Shown piece by piece: positions 58,919 to 64,000 of a stretch of DNA of 64,000 bases; position 1 is the first letter of the stretch; every line of letters begins with the position of its first letter. The notes beneath the pieces were generated by a model. It was given only the letters and a program-made list of their open reading frames with translations. It was not told the DNA's origin and did not search any database. Position numbers and translations under genes: made by a program. Origin of the DNA: UBA2988 sp965237965 (GTDB taxonomy: Bacteria; Gemmatimonadota; Gemmatimonadetes; Longimicrobiales; Gaopeijiaceae); assembly GCA_965237965.1 (NCBI GenBank), contig CBDEGT010000002.1, positions 496,001-560,000 of the forward strand. Direction: 5' to 3'.

Positions 58919-59812
58919 GTGGCCGATCGGGTCGGGTTCATCGGCCTGGGCATCATGGGCCTGCCGATGGCGCGCAACCTGACGCGTGCGGGCTTCAACC
59001 TCGTCGTCCACAACCGCAGCCCGGAGAAGGCCGAGCAGCTCGCACGGGATGGTGCAGTCGTCGCGGCCAGCCCCGCGGAAGTCGCCGAGCGCAGCGACGT
59101 CGTGATTATGATCCTCCCCGACTCGTCCGACGTGGACCGCGTGGTGTCCGGACCGAAGGGCGTGCTGGAGGGGATCCGCCCGGGCGCGCTCCTGGTGGAC
59201 ATGAGCACGATCTCTCCGGGCGTGACGCGACGGCTGGCCGCACGCGTCGTGGAGAGCGGAGCGTCGATGCTCGATGCTCCGGTGAGCGGTGGCGACGTCG
59301 GAGCCCAGCAGGGCACGCTGACCATCATGGTGGGCGGCGAGCGTGCCGACTTCGAGCGAGCGCGACCTCTGTTCGGGGCGATGGGGAGGCACGTCACACA
59401 CGTGGGAGGTCACGGCGCCGGACAGGTGACCAAGGCGGCCAACCAGGTTGTGGTCGGCCTCACGATTGCGGCGGTGGCAGAGGCGTTGGTGCTGGGCGCT
59501 CGTGGTGGTGTCCCGCCCGAGACCATCTTGGACGTGCTCGGAACCGGCGTCGCCGGCAACCGCGTGATGGAGCTCAAGCGCACGAAGCTCCTCAGCCGCG
59601 TGTTCGAGCCCGGTTTCCGCGCGGAGCTCCACCGCAAGGATCTGGGGATCGCGCTTGCGGAGGGACGCGAGTCCGGAGCTGCCCTTCCCGTGACCGCGCT
59701 GGTGGATCAGCTGTTCGCGGTCATGGAGCGCAAGGGATGGGGCGCCGAGGACCACTCCGGGCTGCTGCGCGTGATCGAGGATCTGTCGGGTCAGCCCACC
59801 CGCGGCCAGTAG
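58919..59812 (+). CDS. NAD(P)-dependent beta-hydroxyacid dehydrogenase (tartronate semialdehyde reductase-like)
   Basis: A 297-residue protein with GTG start at 58919, three bases after the preceding stop. GFIGLGIMGLPMARNLTRAGF is the NAD(P) Rossmann motif; DAPVSGGDVGAQQGTLTIMVGG is the substrate loop; GHGAGQVTKAANQVVV contains the catalytic Lys; FRAELHRKDLGIAL completes the family pattern. This family includes 2-hydroxy-3-oxopropionate reductase, 3-hydroxyisobutyrate dehydrogenase and succinic-semialdehyde reductases. The substrate cannot be fixed from sequence alone. Confidence 0.85.
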   Translation: MADRVGFIGLGIMGLPMARNLTRAGFNLVVHNRSPEKAEQLARDGAVVAASPAEVAERSDVVIMILPDSSDVDRVVSGPKGVLEGIRPGALLVDMSTISPGVTRRLAARVVESGASMLDAPVSGGDVGAQQGTLTIMVGGERADFERARPLFGAMGRHVTHVGGHGAGQVTKAANQVVVGLTIAAVAEALVLGARGGVPPETILDVLGTGVAGNRVMELKRTKLLSRVFEPGFRAELHRKDLGIALAEGRESGAALPVTALVDQLFAVMERKGWGAEDHSGLLRVIEDLSGQPTRGQ

Positions 59813-60112
59813 CTCAGCCCTCTCCGTCCCCCGCCGTCTCGACCTCCCCGGACCTGTCCCATCTGTAGTCGAGGTTCGATTCGAAGCCCGGGAGCTCCTC
59901 CGGGGATGGTGGTCTATCCCCAGCCCATGGGCGTCACGACGAATCTTTAGGCCGTTGCGTCGGTCTCGGGGCCAGCCAGGTCAGGAAAGCACACACGCCC
60001 GCGATAGCGTCAGTTCCCAATGCCTCATATGCAATAGGCCTAAGATTATTCCGTATACACGGCCTGAGTATTCCGTTTGCACGGTGACCGCGAACCCCGA
60101 CGGGACCCGACC
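59813..60112 (+). other. Intergenic region before the amidase operon
   Basis: 300 bases with no gene. The right part is AT-rich (60020-60060) and carries two direct repeats at 60048-60084, which are listed separately. Confidence 0.5.
60048..60084 (+). promoter_or_regulatory. Pair of direct repeats, possible operator
   Basis: ATTCCGTATACACGG (60048-60062) and ATTCCGTTTGCACGG (60070-60084) agree at 13 of 15 bases and are 22 bases apart start to start, about two helical turns. They lie 29 bases before the amidase start codon. The spacing fits a regulator that binds two sites on one face of the DNA. Confidence 0.45.
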
Positions 60113-61759
60113 ATGATGAGACGCCGCACCTTCCTGTCCACGTCCTTTTCGGCTGCCGTGGCCGGCCGCTTCCTGCCCGGCGCGCTCCCGACTCGAGCCG
60201 GAGAGTTCAGCCTCGAGGAGGCGACCATCACGGGCATCAACGAGGCCGTGCGGGTCGGTCTGGTCACGTCCGAGAAGGTGGTGGAGCTGTACTTGGCTCG
60301 GATCGAGGCGTTCGACTTCGACGGTCCGCGCCTCGGCTCGGTCATCACCGTGAGCCCGAAAGCGTTGGACGTGGTGCGGGCGCTCGACGCAGAGCGAGGA
60401 GCCAGGGGTCCGCGCGGGCCTCTCCACGGCATCCCCGTCCTGCTCAAAGACAACGTGGACACGACGGACATGCCGACGTCCAACGGCTCGGTCATCCTGA
60501 AGTTCGCGATGGCGCCCGACGACGCGTTCATCGCCAGAGCGCTGCGCGACGCCGGCGCGGTGATCCTCGGAAAGGCGTCGATGGGCGAGTTAGCGGGGGG
60601 CAGCTACAACACGGTCCGTGGACAGACCGTCAATCCGTAACACTTCAAGCGCAACACGGGCGGGTCGTCGAGCGGCTCTGGCGCCGCCATCGCGGCGAAC
60701 TTCGCGACGCTCGCAATCGGAACGGACACGAGCACGTCCGTGCGTGGTCCCGCCTCCTTCAACGGGCTGGTGGGGCTCCGGCCCACGACGGGCCTGATCA
60801 GCCGTGACGGGATCGCGCCCAAGAACCTGAACTTCGACTCGGCTGGTCCGATGGCCCGTACGGTCACCGACGTGGCGCTAATGCTCAGCGTGATCGGGGC
60901 GCCGGACGGCGGCTCCGACCCGATGAACGGGCAGGTCTGGGGCGAGATCGGCGCGTCGGGAATCGACTACACGACCTTCCTCGACGCGGACGGGCTCCGC
61001 GGCGCGCGCCTCGGCGTGGTGCGCGACTTCTTCGGCGGAGATCCCGAGATCGACGGGCTCGCCGAGGCAGCGCTCGCGACCATGGAATCGCTCGGCGCCG
61101 AGCTGGTTGAGGTGGAGCTGCCCGCCAAGATTCTGGAGAAGTACCTCGGCGGTGGGGGCCGGGCCATCCGCAGGGTGTCGGACTATCGATTCAAGACCGA
61201 CTGGGAAGCGTACCTCGCCACTCTCGAAGGGGAACGACTCCCGAAGTCGGTCGCAGCCATGATCGAGATCTACGAGACCGAGGTGATGCAGTCCGCCGCC
61301 CCTGTGGAGGAGAGCGTGATGCGTCTGCTCCGCACGTCGCTCACGACCTCGATGGAGGACCCTGCCTACCACGAGCTGATGACGGAGACGTTACCCGCGG
61401 CGACGCAGGACAAGCTCGCGTTGTTCGCTGACCATGGCGTGGACGCGCTCGTCTTTCCGTACTCGACGAGCTTCGCAGCGCCGATCAGGAATCCAGTGTA
61501 TGAGCTCGAGGACCCGACCTACGTGGGTTCCGACCGCCCGCAGCCGTCCATCCTTGCCGGCTACAGCTCGGTCGGCTTCCCCGGGGTCGTCGTCCCGATG
61601 GGCTTCGGCTCCGCCGGGCTACCGATGACGATCTCGTTCATGGCTCGGCCCTACGAAGAGGGTCGGCTGATCCGCTACGCCTTCGCCTACGAGCAGGCCA
61701 GCATGATGCGGCGTCCGTCGCCGCTCGTGCCTCCGCTCGACGGGGAGGTGATCGGATGA
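60113..61759 (+). pseudogene. Tat-exported amidase (amidase signature family) with an internal stop codon
   Basis: A 549-codon frame beginning MMRRRTFLSTSF (Tat-like RRRTFL signal). It is interrupted by one in-frame TAA at 60638-60640, where relatives have the Tyr of NPY; a TAC-to-TAA change would explain it. Before the stop are TSEKVVELYLARI and HGIPVLLKDNVDTTDMP, whose Lys is catalytic. After it come GGSSSGSGAAIAA (cis-Ser) and IGTDTSTSVRGPASFNGLVGLRP (nucleophile Ser), so the active-site parts lie on both sides. The remaining frame is otherwise well kept, so the change is recent or the stop is read through. The next gene overlaps by ATGA. Confidence 0.82.
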
Positions 61760-62910
61760 CGCGGCTCGCCTGGATTCCGCCGGTCGCCGCGCTGCTCGTC
61801 ACGCTCTCGGTGCCCTTCCCGGTCACGGCACAGCACGCCGTGGCTGCCGACCACCACGTGCCGTCCCGCCCCGAGACCGTGACGTGGGGCGACTTCCCGC
61901 TCGATCGCGCGCCTGTGCTGCGCATGGAGTCGGGGCAGACGGTGCGCATCGACGCGCTCAGCCACGCGGGCGCGACGCAGAGCGAGGAGCCCGTGGCGTA
62001 CATGGCCTCGCTGGGCGTGCCCGCACACGAGGTTCTCGACGACGCGATCGCGTTCTGGGCTTCGCGCGACGGACGCCCGCGCGAGGGACGGAGCGGGCAC
62101 GTCATCACGGGTCCCATTTATGTGGAAGGAGCCGATCCCGGCGACGTCCTCCGGGTCGAGATGCTCGCGCTCGAGACGCGCGTGCCCTGGGGGGTGAACA
62201 GCACCAGAGCGACTGGCGGCGTGTTCTCCTCGGCCTACCCCGGGTTCATCGACGGGGAGGAGCCGCTCGACATTCCGCCGGGGACGCGGCACCTGATCCG
62301 CACCGGGAAGTCGGGCGACCGCGACATGGCGTTCTTCGCCGACGGCATCGAAGTCCCGATGTCTCCCTTCATGGGCATCATGGCGGTGGCGCCGGAGAAC
62401 CCGACGGTTGGCCAGCCGGGGGTCACGGTCGAGGGCGTGCAGAGCTCCAGGCCGCCGGGCCCGTTCGGCGGCAACATGGACGTGCGTGATCTGGGCGCGG
62501 GCACGACGCTTTACCTGCCCGTCTTCCATCCCGGCGCGCTCTTCTACGTGGGTGACCCGCACGGCGTGCAGGGCGACGGGGAGGTGAGCGGCACCGCGAT
62601 CGAGCAGTCGGTGACCGGCATCTTCCGGCTCACCGTGCTCGAGGGGAGGAGCATCGACGGACCGCGTGCCGAGAACGACACACATTGGATCCTGATGGGG
62701 ATCGACACGGACCTGAACCGCGCGATGCGGAAGGCCGTCCGCGAGGTGGTGGATTTTTTGGTCGAGGAGAAGGAGCTCACACCCGCGAAGGCTCTGTCGC
62801 TCGCGAGCATCGCGGTGGACTTCCGCGTGGGCGAGGCGGTGGACCTGACGCAGATCGTGACCGGATACGTTCCGAGGGAGCTCTTCGTCGGGCCGCTGCC
62901 GGACCGCTGA
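61756..62910 (+). CDS. Secreted acetamidase/formamidase family protein
   Basis: A 384-residue protein; ATG 61756 overlaps the amidase stop. Signal peptide WIPPVAALLVTLSVPFPVTAQ. FmdA_AmdA family features: RIDALSHAG, SGHVITGPIYVEGADPGDVLRVEML, FMGIMAVAPE, PPGPFGGNMDVRDLGAGTTLYLPVFHPGALFYVGDPHGVQGDGEVSGTAIE, and a long C-terminal helical part. Cytosolic relatives hydrolyse formamide or acetamide; an exported form with an exported amidase partner suggests periplasmic breakdown of amides. Translational coupling to a nonsense-mutated gene may lower its expression. Confidence 0.87.
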   Translation: MTRLAWIPPVAALLVTLSVPFPVTAQHAVAADHHVPSRPETVTWGDFPLDRAPVLRMESGQTVRIDALSHAGATQSEEPVAYMASLGVPAHEVLDDAIAFWASRDGRPREGRSGHVITGPIYVEGADPGDVLRVEMLALETRVPWGVNSTRATGGVFSSAYPGFIDGEEPLDIPPGTRHLIRTGKSGDRDMAFFADGIEVPMSPFMGIMAVAPENPTVGQPGVTVEGVQSSRPPGPFGGNMDVRDLGAGTTLYLPVFHPGALFYVGDPHGVQGDGEVSGTAIEQSVTGIFRLTVLEGRSIDGPRAENDTHWILMGIDTDLNRAMRKAVREVVDFLVEEKELTPAKALSLASIAVDFRVGEAVDLTQIVTGYVPRELFVGPLPDR

Positions 62911-63000
62911 CCGCCCTCGGTCGTTGCCGCGACCCCTCGCGCCGGGCCATGATGCCGCCGAGGCTGGTCGAAGGGATGCAGCGGACGGAGGTTCTGGTCG

Positions 63001-64000
63001 ATGAACGAGATGTGGTCCAACCCGTGGGTGCTGCGGGGAGTCTTCGTGGTCGGGGGCTTCCTGCTCGGCTTCCTCGCGGAGGTGGCCGTCTTCGTACGAT
63101 TGAGGGCGCTCGCATCCAGGACGGCGTTCCGGTGGGACGACATTGTCCTGGGGTCCGTTCGGGGCGTCACCACCGTGTTGCTGGGTGCTGCCGGTGTCTA
63201 CCTCGCCCTGGGCGTGGGCCCACTCGATCCCTTCGTGAGCGAGACAGCCCGGAAGGTTCTGGTCGTGCTCGTGATCGGATCCCTGGTGCTCGCCACCATG
63301 CGCATCGTGGCCGGTTCCGTGACCGCTTTCGCGGACCGCTCCACGGTGCGTTCGCCCACCTTGGTGGTGGGCGTGTCCCGCCTCGTGGTCGGGATTCTCG
63401 GGCTCTTCATCATCCTCCAGAATCTCGACATCGACATCACGCCGTTGATCACCGCTCTGGGGATCGGCGGTCTGGCGGTCGCGCTTGCTCTCCAGGACAC
63501 GCTCGGGAACCTGTTCGCGGGAATGCAGATCATTCTCTCACGTCAGGTCCGGCAGGGAGACTATGTCCGGTTGGCGAGCGCGGAGGAGGGGTTCGTCACC
63601 GACGTGAAGGGCCGCAACACGACCATCCAGACGTTTCCCGACGGCAACCTGGTGGTGGTGCCGAACTCGGCATTGGCGTCTTCGATCGTGAAGAATTTCA
63701 GCCTACCTCGCACCGTGCTCTGGGTGAGCGTCCACGTGGGCGTCAGCTACGACAGCGATCTCGATCACGTGGAGGCCGTGACACTGGAGGTCGCGCACAA
63801 GGTTCTGAAGGATGCCGAGGGAGGAGTCCTCGAGCATCCCCCGCTGGTGCTCTTCCACAATTTCGGGGACTCCAGCATCGACTTCGAGGTCCGGATGATG
63901 GTGAGCGAGTTCACCCGCCAGGGCTTCATTCGCCATGAGTTCATCAAGCGGCTACACCGACGATTCAACGAGGAGGGGATCGTGATCCCATTCCCGATCC
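63001..64000 (+). CDS. Mechanosensitive ion channel (MscS family), runs off right edge
   Basis: The frame opens at ATG 63001 (ACGGAGG upstream) and continues past the window end; 333 residues are visible. Three to four membrane helices (VFVVGGFLLGFLAEVAVFV, GVTTVLLGAAGVYLALGVG, VLVVLVIGSLVLATMRIVAG, LVVGILGLFIILQNLDI) lead to the MscS pore segment TALGIGGLAVALALQDTLGNLFAGMQIIL. The beta-domain follows (GDYVRLASAEEGFVTDVKGRNTTIQTFPDGNLVVVPNS), then the alpha/beta vestibule (VHVGVSYDSDLDHVE to RRFNEEGIVIPFPI). Only the last few residues are likely missing. Confidence 0.9.
   Translation, partial: MNEMWSNPWVLRGVFVVGGFLLGFLAEVAVFVRLRALASRTAFRWDDIVLGSVRGVTTVLLGAAGVYLALGVGPLDPFVSETARKVLVVLVIGSLVLATMRIVAGSVTAFADRSTVRSPTLVVGVSRLVVGILGLFIILQNLDIDITPLITALGIGGLAVALALQDTLGNLFAGMQIILSRQVRQGDYVRLASAEEGFVTDVKGRNTTIQTFPDGNLVVVPNSALASSIVKNFSLPRTVLWVSVHVGVSYDSDLDHVEAVTLEVAHKVLKDAEGGVLEHPPLVLFHNFGDSSIDFEVRMMVSEFTRQGFIRHEFIKRLHRRFNEEGIVIPFPI

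Overview
The window is GC-rich DNA from a Gram-negative bacterium. It carries a SusC/SusD-type outer-membrane pair, the DUF1592 and DUF1552 families with a secreted ankyrin-repeat protein, a DUF5916 outer-membrane protein, NfeD/FloA, and many lipoprotein and Sec/Tat signals. This mix suggests Gemmatimonadota or a close relative, perhaps an environmental or host-associated lineage. That assignment is an inference from gene families; no rRNA or tRNA gene was seen. 

Layout. 1-971 is the 5' part of a DUF1592-type cytochrome running off the left edge. 1346-1720 is a small lipoprotein. 1959-3917 is a broken DUF5916 gene. 3918-12074 is a dense nest of insertion sequences (IS): an IS3 element holding an IS5 and an IS256, a second IS3, and an IS256 split by an IS30. 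12109-16799 (minus strand) is a TCA-cycle operon, sdhB-sdhC-sdhD-sdhA-fumarase alpha-fumarase beta. 17068-29842 (minus strand) carries a secreted ankyrin protein, DUF1552, DUF1592, an IS21 istB remnant, an NHL-repeat lipoprotein, a DUF1592 remnant and a SusD/SusC pair. 30865-35662 (minus strand) holds a DASS-family anion transporter, a ThDP-dependent decarboxylase-like enzyme and an aldehyde (succinate-semialdehyde-like) dehydrogenase. 35712-39948 is a second IS nest. 40103-46141 is a scarred accessory stretch: an ImmA-like remnant, a secreted EF-hand protein, an SPFH lipoprotein lying between the two ends of a destroyed Ser/Thr kinase gene, a DUF5659/DUF3987 phage-like remnant, and two tandem IS5 copies. 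46265-49458 encodes four secreted proteins (lectin-like, matrixin-like metalloprotease, LPMO-like, spondin domain). 50033-64000 is ordinary chromosome: symporter, DUF1801, LysM/polysaccharide export, NfeD-FloA, response regulator, hydroxyacid dehydrogenase, a nonsense-mutated amidase, acetamidase/formamidase and MscS.

How the genes may work together. SQR/FRD plus class I fumarase interconvert succinate, fumarate and malate. About 14 kb away, the ThDP enzyme and aldehyde dehydrogenase could form a 2-oxoglutarate to succinate bypass like the cyanobacterial one, fed by a di/tricarboxylate-type transporter; other 2-oxoacid or sulfonate substrates are equally open. The SusCD, NHL, DUF1592/1552 and ankyrin genes look like an outer-membrane and periplasmic uptake/oxidation set. 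The lectin/protease/LPMO/spondin group looks like a surface or secreted set acting on extracellular matrix or polysaccharide. 

IS activity has shaped at least a quarter of the window. Exact target duplications show recent insertions (CTAG for the IS5 elements, 8 bp for two IS256 copies), and several genes are now remnants.
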